Source of the DNA: Ambrosia x helenae | Taxonomy: Eukaryota > Streptophyta > Magnoliopsida > Asterales > Asteraceae | Assembly: GCA_030844895.1 (NCBI GenBank) | Contig: CM061234.1 | Location: 12,086,043-12,150,042 of the forward strand | Direction of reading: 5' to 3' | Length of the DNA stretch: 64,000 nucleotides | Part shown: piece by piece, positions 45,018 through 56,133 of the stretch | Layout: the number at the start of each line of letters is the position of its first letter | How positions within the stretch are numbered: position 1 is the first letter of the stretch | Notes under the pieces: generated by a model | Databases searched by the model: none | Told to the model about the DNA's origin: nothing | Seen by the model: the letters and a program-made list of their open reading frames with translations, nothing else | Position numbers and translations under genes: made by a program

Positions 45018-45652
45018 CAGGGCCGGCCCTTAAGGGGTGCGAGGAGGACTCCGGGCCCAATATCTTGGGGGCACAGTGACCCTCCGGCAATCCATGTTTT
45101 CTTAACAGTGATGTCCTTAATTCGATGGATTTATGTATGTTTGAGCACAAAATTATAAGTATTAATCAAAGTGAAGGGTAGTTTATATTAAACAGAAAGT
45201 AACAAATGTTGAGAGAGGTTAAGAATTAAAGAAGAAAATGAAATGGTTTGAGAAAAAAATTTGCAAGTTTATTAATGAGTGTAGGACTAGAGAGGATGAA
45301 GAAGATGAAATGAAGAGGACTAACACTTAGTTGTTTTTGCTTTTTACTGGTTGGTTTTAACTTCCTTTTTAACTTTTATTTTTTGTTATGAAACAAAAAA
45401 AAAAAATTAATTGCCAAACTTTTTCCAATTTATATTTTCGCGCTTTGTGGGATTCGAACTTCCAACCTCCCCCAAAAGGGTTTGTCCCCTTTACCGTTAG
45501 ACTGCAACATAAGTGGGAGAATTCAATATTACTTTAATCGTAGCTTAAAAAAATAGTTTATATTATTTATTTTGTTAAGGCCTAAAGCTAAGGCTAAGGG
45601 GCACAATTTTTGCAGCTCGGCCTGGGCACCTGAATTTTCAGGACCGGCACTG
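45018..45652. mobile_element. hAT element, non-autonomous, CAGKGCCGGYCCT ends
   Basis: CAGGGCCGGCCCTTA to AGGACCGGCACTG, exact 8-bp duplication CATATGTA (45010-45017, 45653-45660). 635 bp. At 45430-45510 a minus-strand tRNA-like stretch (GGAAGTTCGAATCCCAC, B box) looks like an embedded SINE head. No transposase. Confidence 0.88.
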
Positions 45653-45660
45653 CATATGTA

Positions 45661-46583
45661 ATACCGTATATCTATTTTAACAATTTGTACTATTATGTGC
45701 GATCATTTATGATTTGAGCTTGGATCTGTCTTTGATCCAAGGAAATGTGATCCATCCAACTTATCTATTCATTTTGTTGTATCCATGAGTTGTTTTATCC
45801 TGAAATGCACTGCATTTCACCATGTATTCGAAGAAAATAGTTTGTATAAACATAAACATAAATATAAGTATAATTACAATATAACATCTCGAATATTAAA
45901 CTCACATCATCACGCTCAACTAAAGCACTTGAACTTGGGTTTGTCTTTGATCCAACGAAACGTGATCAATCTTGACTTAACCATTTTATTGTATCCATCT
46001 CGACTTAACTATTCATTTCACCATGTATCCGAAGAAAATAGTTTGAAAAAAACATAAATTTAGGTTCAAATCATTTATTAGACCTAAATTGTTGGATTTC
46101 CGTAGTAAAACCTTTCAAAGCTTTAGAAAATTTAAACTATGCATGTTGCATTTTTATTAAATTTATTATAACTAACTCATTTATTCTTGTGTAACCCCAT
46201 TCCTCAAGCTTTTTTTACTTTGGATATAATTTGTTTTCTAAAATGTTTTATCAGTTTTCAAAATCACTTTACTTTGGCCCCGCAAGCAATCAAGCTCCTC
46301 GATCGCGTGAAGAAAGTTATGCAAAGTAATTCCCCAGCCGCTAAGGGCCAATGTTTTATTTTCAATAGAGTAGGTTTTGCAATACAAAAAGGGGTAGCGG
46401 CGCAACTTGTGGCCCGTTTACCTACGTATCACTTGTAATTGGCTGATAATTTTGCAATTGAAAAATGAATTACGACAACTTATCATCTTATTACAAGTAC
46501 TTATTAAAATATATTGCCATCTTTAGTTCTAACAAAAAAAAAATCACTTTATAACCCCTATTACAATTAATAAATTACTTTCA
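45661..46583. other. Intergenic
   Basis: Two diverged copies of a GATCCAACGAAACGTGATC-containing stretch (45730-45845 and 45930-46045). A frame ending at 46438 (KGVAAQLVARLP) is not recognised and its upstream part is AT-rich noise. Confidence 0.35.
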
Positions 46584-46591
46584 AAATAAAA

Positions 46592-47292
46592 GAGAAAATT
46601 GCTCGAATGGTCCCTGTGGTTTGTACTTTTTTCACCTATAGTCCTCAAGTTTTCAAAATTACAGACATAGTCCCGAAACAGTGTGAAACAATGAATTTTT
46701 TAACTCGGATAGTCCCTGGAGGATAACTGAGGTTAAATAATCCAGTTAAGTGGTTGTGAAATTACAAAACTACCCTTACTATATAAAAAAAACCCTTAAT
46801 CCCTACACCACCACCACCACCAATTTCACCACCCTATCACCATGGCCGGACCAGACCAGAAGTCCAGAACCAGACCAGGTCTGGTCTGGTCTGCCCGACC
46901 TGAACCGAACCACAACCACCACAGCCACCATCATCATCGGCCAAACACCACCAACAACCACCCGAACCAAAGCCAACCACCGCCAATCGGACCAAAACAC
47001 CACTAAGCTCCACCTTCACCTAACAACCGTAAACCACCAAAGCCGTACACATTATCTTCCCACCAAACCCAGACCAAACCCCCAACAGAACATCATCGGC
47101 CATCATCATCATGACAACTACAACAACCCACAGATTGTTAATCGAAGAGGAGAAAAGATTGGGTTTTACCTCCTTGACCAGATCTGACCCGGTTGGTACA
47201 GCTACCACTGTGAACCGTTGTCGTCCTCCTCTTCCTCCTCCCAAGCTCTCTCTTCCTCTACTTTCCTTCTGCATCTCTCTCTCTCTTCGTCG

Positions 47293-47335
<43 letters not shown>

Positions 47336-47857
47336 TAATAATAATAATAATTGGTGAAAGGGTGAAGGTGAGGGGGTTGGTTGTGGTGTTCGGCTGCCGG
47401 AGCTCCGCCGGAGGCGGTGGCAGGAGCACCTCCGGCTCCTCCTCATCTCTCGAGCTCTCTCTAAGAAGCAGCAGTAGAAGTGTGTGTAGTGATGCTTTTA
47501 TAGGTAGGGTTTGGGTGTTGGAATCGGGTTGGATGGGTGGAGATGGGGGTCGGTGGTGGTGGAGGGTGGAAATGGGTGGTGGTGGTTTGTGGAGGTGATG
47601 AGGTGAAGAATATGAAGTGGGGAAGATGAAGTGTGGGACCCACTAGTGTTATATTATTCTTTTATTAAAGTAAGGGTAGTTTTGTAATTTCACACCCACT
47701 TAACTGGATTATTTAACCTCAGTTATCTCCAGGGACTATCCGAGTTAAAAAAATTCACTGTTTCGCACTGTTTCGGGACTATGTCTGTAATTTTAAAAAC
47801 TTGAGGACTATAGGTGAAAAAAGTGCAAACCACAGGGACCATTCGAGCAATTTTCTC
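46592..47857. mobile_element. MULE with about 190-bp TIRs, probable Pack-MULE
   Basis: Inverted arms 46592-46780 and 47668-47857 (GAGAAAATTGCTCGAATGG at each outer end), exact 9-bp duplication AAAATAAAA (46583-46591, 47858-47866). The interior is GC-rich, with a minus-strand TATA box (CTATAAAAGC, 47494-47503), a short minus ORF from ATG 47446 and a (CT)n tract. No transposase; the interior looks like captured promoter and first-exon DNA of a host gene. Confidence 0.9.
47299..47333. repeat. (CT)n microsatellite inside the MULE
   Basis: About 16 CT units; the Arg-Glu and Leu-Ser repeat frames here are artefacts. Confidence 0.93.
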
Positions 47858-47866
47858 AAAATAAAA

Positions 47867-48650
47867 AGTTATAAAAGTTGTTTTTCCTAAATGATCTCTT
47901 TATAAGGCTGTCCGGCATCCCACTACACTCATGGGTCACTAGTCACTACTGCATGTCATGCATGACATACCGCGCCCCGCTCAAGTGAATCACTTGCTTG
48001 ATCCTAACTGGCAATGGCGTGAACATGTTTTGTGGGTACACATTCGCATATTATATTATGAAATTGTTTGATATCTTTGTTTCTTGTACTAAAATCAATC
48101 AGTTTGCGTATTGTTTGATATGTGTTATATATGTTCCACTTCTTGCTGATGTCCGATTAATTTATTGATGACCCGTTTCCTAAAATTCTTGTATATGATG
48201 TCTTAAAATTGCTTTGAGAACAAAAATCAATCAGCATACACATTGTTTAATGTTTTATCGGAGTTTGTATATGTTTGATAATGTTCTACTTCGTGTGGAT
48301 GTTGATTAGTGTTCAATTTCGTGAGTTTTCAGTTTGCATATGAATCATATGAATTTTTTTAACTGCAGTTGACAAATGATTACCTTTCTACTCAATGTGG
48401 CCCAATTTTCACATGTAACAAGCACAATAATACAACAAACAAACATGTGGCTAGCTATATGCCACTTGTTGTCTCTTTTGCTTTAGTCACATTTCTATTA
48501 GCCGGATACAAATTTAATGGGCATGCGGAAGTTATTTTGATTGGATTTGGCCATTACTTATAACCATTGTGTTATGAACTATGAACAATGCTGCAAGCCA
48601 AGAGAAAGAGGGTGGCGGATTGGAGGCGCTTGTCGTCCTGCTGAGTAAGG
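47867..48650. other. Intergenic
   Basis: A diverged direct repeat of ATGTTTGATATG / AAAATCAATCAG-type sequence (48040-48320), otherwise nothing recognised. Confidence 0.3.
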
Positions 48651-48654
48651 CTAA

Positions 48655-49090
48655 GGTGCTGTTTGTTTTTCTAAAATAGTTTTGCGTAGGCTCTTCTGTA
48701 TGCGCTGCGCAGACCACGCGCATACATTGCTATCTGCAGACTGTTTGTTTTTTTCGAAGATGTTTCATTGAAAATCGTCTACGCGAGCTCTTCTTTATGC
48801 AGACTTGGCCCAATCACTTCTAGATCTTCTAAGGTCTGCAGAGGGTTAAACACCTCCACTCACTGTCCACCGCCATCACCGTCCACCACCACTACCATCA
48901 CTCACTGTCCACCACCACCACCACCATCCACCACCACCGTCCGTACACCACCACCAGTTTATTTTAGCAATTTACAGATGCTAAAAAACAAACAGTCTTC
49001 TTCTTGAAGGCTACAGATGTTTGGTCCATTTTTTCTTCTACAGATGTCTGCAGACTGCAAACATTTTACCTCTGAAAAAACAAATGTAAG
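48655..49090. mobile_element. MITE with CTGCAGAC motifs
   Basis: The ends GTGCTGTTTGTTTTTCT and GAAAAAACAAATGT face each other; inside are several TCTGCAGAC and GTCTGCAG copies in both orientations. Borders approximate. Confidence 0.45.
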
Positions 49091-49168
49091 GATAAAAAGG
49101 ATTGAAGAAACCACTTTTGCAAACCTTAGTCTAATTCCTATTCTGCCAAAAATGCTAAGTATAGAAAC

Positions 49169-49773
49169 TGTTGAAAAAGAAGATTGAAAGTACCGAATAA
49201 GAAGAATACATCAAGTGCTGAAGAGTAAAGATCAGAAGTTCTGAAGTCAAACCAGACAAGTTAAATGAAGAACTACTGAAGACAAACTACTCATCAATAG
49301 TTTGTCACTCATCAGCTGTTCTGATGGAATCTTCCCACCGCCTTTATATTTCAGTAGTTTAGTATTATATATTACTTTATGCTTTTGTTAAAGTCTTTGT
49401 ACAAGTTCCAATACTACAGCCTGTTGTAGTATTGTTTAGTATTACTTTTGAATCAACTTGTATGTATTTGCTGGTCTATAAATAGATGGGTTAATCCCAC
49501 TATTTTAGACATCGATTTTTACTGAAATCCTTCAAAGACTTTTTAATTGAAATACCATTTCACGTCTGAGAATCTTTCATCATACTTATTGTTATACGCA
49601 TTCAATGTTTAGATTCTCATTAACTGCTTTAGTTCATTAAATCTAGGTAGAGTAATAACTCCTGTTGAAAGTGAAACTTTAAACTTGAACACTTCACTTA
49701 TTCCGCTGTGCAAACTGCTTTGATAAACTTACAACACATAAGTGTTCATGAATAAGGACATACTGATCCAACA
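49169..49773 (+). repeat. Copia-type LTR (5' LTR of a truncated element)
   Basis: TGTTGAAAAAG to GATCCAACA (inverted TGTTG/CAACA ends), TATA box TATAAATAG at 49477-49485, and primer site TGGTATCAGAGC at 49776-49787 just after the end. About 150 bp of leader follow, then other repeats; no coding part remains. Confidence 0.7.
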
Positions 49774-49929
49774 ATTGGTATCAGAGCATCTGATTTACTG
49801 ATCAAATATCAATCTAACAAATCGAGAATTAGACACAGGCTCTTATTGATATTCAATAAAGGATAAAAGTTCACTTTTTCAAAACATCCATCACTTTGAG
49901 AAAAACTTGACAAATCAATATCGAACCAT

Positions 49930-50687
49930 AATAATAATTAGTTAGGCGTACCACTACCTAACATAGGATTATATAATTGTGTCAGGATCTTGAGATAGTA
50001 CCTGGCTATACTAGCGTGTGTTGTGTAGCTGTTAAACATCGTTGAACAGGTGAGTTATCATGTTTATTTATAAAACGTGATTGTATACTTGTCCTGTCTG
50101 AACTGGTAATAATATAAAAGTGTTGTAATGTGAAATATCGATAGGGGTATATTTGGATCCTTATATACTTAATGGGAGGTGTTGGAACTGGCTGAAAAGG
50201 GGATAGGGTTCCTCGTATGCATCACGACACTACCATACCTATGCGATGCCAGGGGGGTCTGACAAGCCCATTTGTTGGTGGTTGTGAAAAGGTCATGAAT
50301 GGCATAAGGTTGCCCTTGGCCTAAAATATCACAACCCATGTTGCATGCATGGTCAAATGTGTTTTTGTAAACTGTATAACATGAGCTCACCAGTTTATAG
50401 CTGACGTCGTTTTAAGTATACATGTCACAGGTAATCAGTGAGCTAGTAGGATTAAAGAGAAGGCAAGTGAGACATGAAGACCTAGAAGTTGCTAGACTTG
50501 GAACATGTAATTAAATAAAGCTTTGCACTCGGATGTTATAAGACTATGGGGTGTGGTTCCCCTTCCCCCTTCTTTCCCGAGCCACACCCCCCAGTCTAAG
50601 TAATAATGAAATTTAAGATTTGCTTCCGCTGTAAGTTGTATCAATTGTGCATGATCACCCGGGTTACGGGTGGGGTGTTACATCGAA
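49930..50687. repeat. Gypsy-type LTR fragment
   Basis: Ends CGGGTGGGGTGTTACA and contains ATGAGCTCACCAG, both usual in plant Gypsy LTRs. A GGGGTGTGGTTCCCCTTC...GAGCCACACCCCCC hairpin sits at 50547-50592. Left edge and second LTR not found. Confidence 0.45.
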
Positions 50688-51300
50688 CTAGATTCAAAAA
50701 TGTGGATTGGATTGAGTGGGTGAAATTCCCTTTATATATGTTGTAAGGTTTTCCGACGGTCGAGGCCTAGCCGTGTTTTTTACTGAAGTTTAGTGTTAAA
50801 AAAAAATTAGAACATAAAATTATACTGTATAACGAATATGCTTAAAAAGTAACAAAATTCTTTTAAAACTAATGGTTATTCCCGGTACACAATAGATTAT
50901 TACCAATCATGCATTGCCATCTTATTTATGAACCTCACCCATTTTACTCTACCCAACCACCAATTATAAAGTACCTTTCATCCTCCTCGCCAGTCTCTCA
51001 ATTATCGGCGACGGATCCACAACGACCTTTTCGCTCTAGAAATGGTCTTATAACATTATGATAACACATGGCTCAATTGTTTAAAAATGTTATCCATCCA
51101 AACCACCACATGACATCAAACATTCAAATAAAAATAGAAACCAGCTTCTTTCCCACGCTACCATATATTCAAACACCGTACATCGTCACCATTCAACCAA
51201 ATATACAATTACATTTACATACATAATCTTCATTCATATTAAGTTATAAACATCTCTATATACACTGTATCTCTCATGCTTCCAGTAACCTCATAACCTC
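50688..51300. other. Intergenic
   Basis: No gene or transposon ends recognised; lies 3' of the small minus-strand gene and should hold its 3' UTR. Confidence 0.3.
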
Positions 51301-51340
51301 GCTAGATGAATGACTGAACGTATGAAAACACAACTTAAAC

Positions 51341-51646
51341 TTAAAACAACTGTCTACTTATCTTATAGATCTCTACAATCGATCGAAACTTCTTCTTCTT
51401 CCCTCTCACACTTCCAGCCACGTCATCACCGTCGTCATCCGCCGCAAACCTCCGTACGACTGACGTCACATCTGAGGTACTACTCCCTTGACTTTCATCA
51501 TCATCCCAACCAAATCCTCTTCCTGTTCTTTTTCTCTTCATCGACGTCGTTAAAACCTCGTCGGAGGAACAACTGAGTTGAATCAGATGCAACGCCGCCT
51601 CCATCTCCGGCGACGTCAATTTAGCGTTAGGGTTTGAGGTCTCCAT
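51341..51646 (-). CDS. Small plant protein of unknown function, 101 residues
   Basis: Intact minus-strand frame starting METSNPNAKLTSPEMEAA, single exon. It has a short hydrophobic helix (ALHLIQLSC), a basic KRKR motif, an acidic DDDGDD patch and the basic end KKKKFRSIVEIYKISRQLF. The layout and the FRSIVEIY ending remind me of a small conserved dicot protein family of unknown role, perhaps nuclear; that is memory, not a search. A TATA box lies about 135 bp upstream of the ATG and codon composition is protein-like, so I think it is a real gene. Confidence 0.72.
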   Translation of the reverse strand: METSNPNAKLTSPEMEAALHLIQLSCSSDEVLTTSMKRKRTGRGFGWDDDESQGSSTSDVTSVVRRFAADDDGDDVAGSVRGKKKKFRSIVEIYKISRQLF

Positions 51647-51778
51647 AAACGGGAGCGTTGAAGATATTATTTTAGTTTGGTGATATTATTATCAGAATTC
51701 AGAAGTAATAATATTATTGGATTGGTGGACTGGAGAGTTAACGGGAACGGATTAATTAAGTAACGGTAGTTTTGCGTA

Positions 51779-51785
51779 TTTTATA
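51779..51785 (-). promoter_or_regulatory. TATA box of the 101-residue gene
   Basis: The minus strand reads CCCCTATAAAATACG, about 135 nt upstream of the ATG at 51646, giving a 5' UTR of roughly 100 nt. Confidence 0.6.
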
Positions 51786-52046
51786 GGGGAGGAGGACACG
51801 TCAGCTTCTGCACCGACCTTGGAGTTAATGTGGGTGGGGCCTACGGGGTTACGTGTCTTGGTTTAGATTGCTTGAAATTTTAAATTTATTTAAAATTTAA
51901 AGTTTTAAATTGGTTAAGGCGGTTACTTTTTATTTCAAGTTTGTATTTTCCAATTCCGGGTTATCGGGTCTGGATATCAAACTCGGAGGATAGTAGATTT
52001 TTATCCCGGAGTGTTAGACCTTTTTTATCTAGGAGGGTTAGACTAC

Positions 52047-52480
52047 GGGTATGTTTGGCAATGAGCTTTTAAGAGCTTTTAGGAGCTTCAAGCTTTAAGC
52101 TTTTATGAAAAAGCTCCTACTTAATAAAAAGTATTGTTTGGTTGAAGGGGCTGAAAGCTTTTAGGTTAGAGAAAAAGCTCTACAGTGAAAAGCTACTAGT
52201 AGTAGCTTTTAAGAAAAAATTCTACTAGCTACAAGCTTTTAGTTAGTAAATGACACAAATACTCATTCTATTTTAAAAATAAAATAAAAACCTTCTTTAC
52301 AATCTTTTAATTATGACCATTTTGGTCATTTTATACATTTTATTAAAAGCTCCAGCTACTCTGTCAAACACCAAAATATATTTAAAAAGCTTCCAGCTGC
52401 AAGCTGGTAGTTGCAAGCTTGCAGCTATCAGCTTGCAGCTTCCAGCTACCAGCCTCCAGCTAGTTTTACCAAACATACCC
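52047..52480. mobile_element. MITE with AAGCTTTT motifs (PIF-like)
   Basis: GGGTATGTTTGGCAA to TTTACCAAACATACCC, flanked by TAC on both sides. Sequence-wide similarity to 23774-24177. The right third is a run of GCAGCTTCCAGCTACCAGC-like repeats. Confidence 0.72.
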
Positions 52481-52483
52481 TAC

Positions 52484-53090
52484 ATGTATGTTGTGGTTAC
52501 GGGGCGAAGGGTGAAATATGGTAGTCACATCAATTCTTTTTTAACCCTAAAAAAACCACGGCGTTATGGCGGAGTGAGGGGTTTTTTTTTTTTTTTCCTC
52601 TTCTAATCAAACAATTGATAAATCATAAATAACCCAAAAACTAATCACAACTGTCCAACTCACCGTAACATTTTACCTCACGTTCGTAGAAATCTCTACC
52701 CTGTCTTTCTCACGCCGTCTTCCCCACCACATACGAGGTATTATTAATGGCATAAAAGAGCTTCACTTCACTTTCCACGCCTCCCAGAGCATGGAGCCTT
52801 ATACACGAGGGTAAATAAGGTGATGTGATATATAATGCATGCATTATTCACGTTTTTTCTTATTTTTTGTTTTATTCCTTTTGTTTTGAATGAATATTCT
52901 ATTTCTAATTTTTTTTAATTACTTCCGACTACCCCGATGTAATCTTGGGTAGCCAGAACTAACCAAGCCATCAGTTTCGGGGAACACATGAAGGCTAGAC
53001 TCTATCCATCATTTCCCATATCACTCCACTACAAGGGTGTGGGCTTCTATTTCTATTGAGGTGTATTTTAAACGAACAATATATATATAT
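52484..53090. other. Intergenic
   Basis: No gene. The T(15) run at 52582-52596 and a CACGGCGTTATGGCGGAGTG stretch are unexplained. Confidence 0.3.
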
Positions 53091-54092
53091 AGGTAGAGGA
53101 TCCGGTAGGAAAATTGTTTTGTGTAGGAAGTGTAGGAAGTGTTTTCAACCGTTGGATTAAATCTAATTAAAACTTGAGATGATGGGCATTTTAGACTTTT
53201 TAACCATTTTATTAATTATATCAATCCCACTTTTTTAGCAACTTCCTCTAGTAATTATGGAGATTTATTATCCTTAAATAACTAACTATTTTTTCTTTTC
53301 AACTTGATTCATAACATCTTCTTAATTCCTACATGATCTCAGTATCTTTTATAATAATCAGATTTAATCTTCATCTTCTTATAATAATCGAATTATTAAA
53401 CAGACGCAAATCAGTAGTGTTTTTAAACAGACGCAAATCAGTAGTGTTTTTAAACAGACGCAAATCAATAATGTTTTTTAAACAGATGCGAATTAGTAGT
53501 GTTTTTAAACAGATGCGAATCAATAGTGTTTTTAAATAGATGCGAATCAATAGTGTTTTAAACGCGGTGCAAAACAATGGTGTTTTTAAACAGACGCAAA
53601 TCAGTGGTGTTTTTAAACAGATGCTAATCAATAGTGTTTTTAAACATATGCGAATTAGTAGTGTTTTATAACACTGCTAGTTGGAGGTTCAAAACACGTG
53701 CAGAAGTTGGATTGAAGATGACAATAAAATATGAATACGAACCGGCGCGTAAGATATTGTGGGCGTTATTGCGTTTTCTTTTGGAAGATGAATTGAGTTT
53801 GAATGTGGGAGAGAGAGAGAGCGCAATGAATATTAATTATCTATAATAATATTTAGATGAGAGAGAGAGTCATTAATGTAGGAGCATTAAAATAGTTTCC
53901 AAAACACTTTGATACAAATGACTTTGATACCCTCAATTAAAATACATATTAACGATCTTACCCTTAATTCCTATAATATATTAATTAGATTTTAAACACA
54001 TCCCATCTTTTAATCTCCACCGTCCATCTTTAAATCTAATGGTTGAAAACACTTCCTACACTTCCTACACAAAACTATTTTCTTACAGGAAC

Positions 54093-54100
<8 letters not shown>
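53091..54100. mobile_element. Long-TIR element inserted in AT repeats, carrying 27-bp repeats
   Basis: Inverted ends of about 80 bp (AGGTAGAGGATCCGGTAGG and, reversed, AGGGTAGGGTTCCTGTAAG, then both TTTTGTGTAGGAAGTGTAGG). Flanked by ATATATATA on both sides, which could be a 9-bp MULE duplication but is ambiguous in an AT tract. No transposase seen. Confidence 0.7.
53396..53670. repeat. 27-bp tandem repeat, about ten units
   Basis: Unit TTTAAACAGACGCAAATCAG plus TAGTGTT. Because 27 is a multiple of three and stops are absent, frames stay open on both strands (NRRKSVVFL on +, FKNTTDLRL on -); I treat these as by-products. Confidence 0.9.
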
Positions 54101-54148
<48 letters not shown>

Positions 54149-54520
54149 TTCGTGCGAACCGCGAGAACGCTATTTAAAACCATTCAAATTCAAATTTTCT
54201 TTTTACACTTGTCTTTATTATTAAAATACAATCTCAAAAACACAATTTACACGTATAAATTTAAACGTATACGAAAATAAATTATTTTTACACATGTGTA
54301 AATTTACTGTTTATACATGTGTAAACTGTTTCATTTACACATGCGTAAAAAGTTAATTTTAGAGTGTTTTTGTAAAAAAAGATAAATTGTTTGAAAAGAA
54401 AATTTGTTTTTTAATGTTATATTTTTATTATAATTAGGTTTGTATGGAAAAAAATGTTTTTGATTGGTTTTCTCATTTGTTCTCACGGTTCTCGCGATAT
54501 TTAGCGTTCTCGCGATATGT
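54101..54520. mobile_element. (AT)n tract and adjoining MITE
   Basis: AT repeat 54101-54145. Then about 54147-54520 has facing CGTGCGAACCGCGAGAACG and GTTCTCGCGATATTTAGCG ends and three inner TTTACACATGTGTAAA-type palindromes; followed by (AC)n at 54523-54546. Confidence 0.5.
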
Positions 54521-54546
54521 ATATACACACACACACACACACACAC

Positions 54547-55130
54547 TTACCATAATAGGAGAGTCGTGAGTGACATAAGAAAGCTGAGTTGGCAAGCACA
54601 GAGACCTTAAAAAACTGAGGTGTTAATCTTAGAGATAGGACACAATTCCGTGTATGACGCGAAGAATGATGTCATCAATCAGTTTAAAATATTCAAGAAA
54701 GGAACGTGGGCCAGTATCTTTTAGCACTGTTGAGCTCAACAACATTTGTTGGTTGGCATCGATAGACGAACAACTGTTCAGACCAACAATTGAGCTCTTT
54801 ATTTAATAATATTAATAAGCAAATGTTGTGATCATATGTTTGCAAATTTTAAACCCCTAAAGTTAGAAATTTTAAAAGGGAAGTTTTAAATTAAAATAGG
54901 GAATCGTGTTTCATTAATTATGTTGTAGGTATCTTCCTTTCATAACCCCATAACAAATACAACCATTGCTTATTGTTTATATCAGTTTTGAAATTTCTAA
55001 AACACTTTTAAAATTCAAATAATTAAATTTCAAATATGTGACTGATCTGAATCCAGCTAAAGAGGGAGGTCATATTGACGGATTAGCAGGTAAAGTATAT
55101 GTCATTTGATGGTTTGGCTATGTGAGAGTT
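54547..55130 (+). other. Relic of an RPA-like gene, upstream part
   Basis: The only protein-like piece is at about 55035-55095 (VTDLNPAKEG), which resembles the start of OB-fold domains in plant replication protein A-like genes, often duplicated in transposons. Weak evidence; the rest is non-coding. Confidence 0.3.
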
Positions 55131-55234
55131 GCTATGTTTGATCTTCATGTTTTGTTTACGGTTATTTTCACGTTGATAAGATTCAATGCTCTATTAAGAA
55201 ACTGTTGTCCTTTTTTTTTGTCTATTATTCTTTA

Positions 55235-55819
55235 TTATGCTTATATTAATAACTCCACTAAATCAATAGTGTTGCCACAACTTCTTTTCCTTTTTTTTTA
55301 CAAATATATATTTATTAATAAATATATATGATTCTATAATAAATCACAAATGGGTTGGTGGTGGAGTGGTTTGTGGTGCATTTGTATTCTCTAAGGTCTT
55401 AAGTTCAAATCATGGGAAGGACAAGTTTTTTTTTTCTCAAACACTTATTTATTAATAAATATATATATATAATTCCATAATAAATCACAAAATGGGTTGG
55501 TGGTGGAGTGGTTTGTGGTGCATTAGTATTCCCTAAGGTCTCAAGTTCAAAAGATGGAAAGTGCAAGTGTTTTTTTAATTTTTTTTAAAGGTCCAAACAC
55601 TTTTTTAATATATGCTTTCTCGAAATATGGGAAGGGCAAGGGGTGAATCCATTTTTTCATTTACAACATGTTATTAAGTAATAAATACAAATATACCAAC
55701 GTTGGTGTGAGATGTCGTTTTTAAATTATGGTTGGTAGTTACTTGGTTGATAATAGTTTTTTAGCGTTTTAGATACGCCAAAATTGTAAGGTACGCAACG
55801 CGTGCCTTAAACACACTAG
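55235..55819 (+). mobile_element. Helitron-like insertion in the tandem array
   Basis: 585 bp sitting between CTTTA and TTTAATTT of one array unit, i.e. between A and T. The 3' end has a hairpin (GGTACGCAACGCGTGCC) followed by TTAAACACACTAG, then T. The 5' end reads TTATGC rather than TC, so it is mutated or atypical. It carries a duplicated SINE-like segment. Confidence 0.72.
55285..55575 (+). repeat. SINE-like segment, tandemly duplicated
   Basis: Two copies about 145 bp apart of GGGTTGGTGGTGGAGTGG (perfect A box TGGTGGAGTGG at 55355 and 55500) and AGTTCAAA (partial B box), each followed by a T-rich stretch. Confidence 0.55.
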
Positions 55820-55960
55820 TTTAATTTAATTAATTATACATGTTCTGTGATTGATCTTCATGTTTTGTATATGGTTATTTTCAGGTTGATAAGATTCAAG
55901 GCTCTATTAAGAAACTGTTGTCTTTTGGTTTGTCTATTATTCTTTATTTAATTTAATTAA

Positions 55961-56133
55961 GATAGAATTATAGAAAACAACCTTTATGTATTATCAAAAC
56001 TGCACATTTTACCTTTATATTTAAAAAGCACTCTAATTAACCTTTACCTTTGTTATTTGTTACAAAAACAAACCTTTAACCCTAACTTGGTTAGTTTTGG
56101 TGATACATAAAGGTTGTTTTCTGTAATTTTGTC
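55961..56133. mobile_element. MULE-type MITE inserted in the tandem array
   Basis: 173 bp with about 33-bp inverted ends (ATAGAAAACAACCTTTATG / CATAAAGGTTGTTTTCTGT) and an exact 9-bp duplication TTTAATTAA (55952-55960, 56134-56142). Confidence 0.88.

Noticed and set aside
45430..45510. tRNA gene on the minus strand
   Set aside because: The B box is good, but I cannot build the acceptor and anticodon stems and it sits inside a hAT element; more likely a SINE head.
47020..47334. Arg-Glu repeat protein
   Set aside because: It is a (CT)n microsatellite read as codons inside a MULE.
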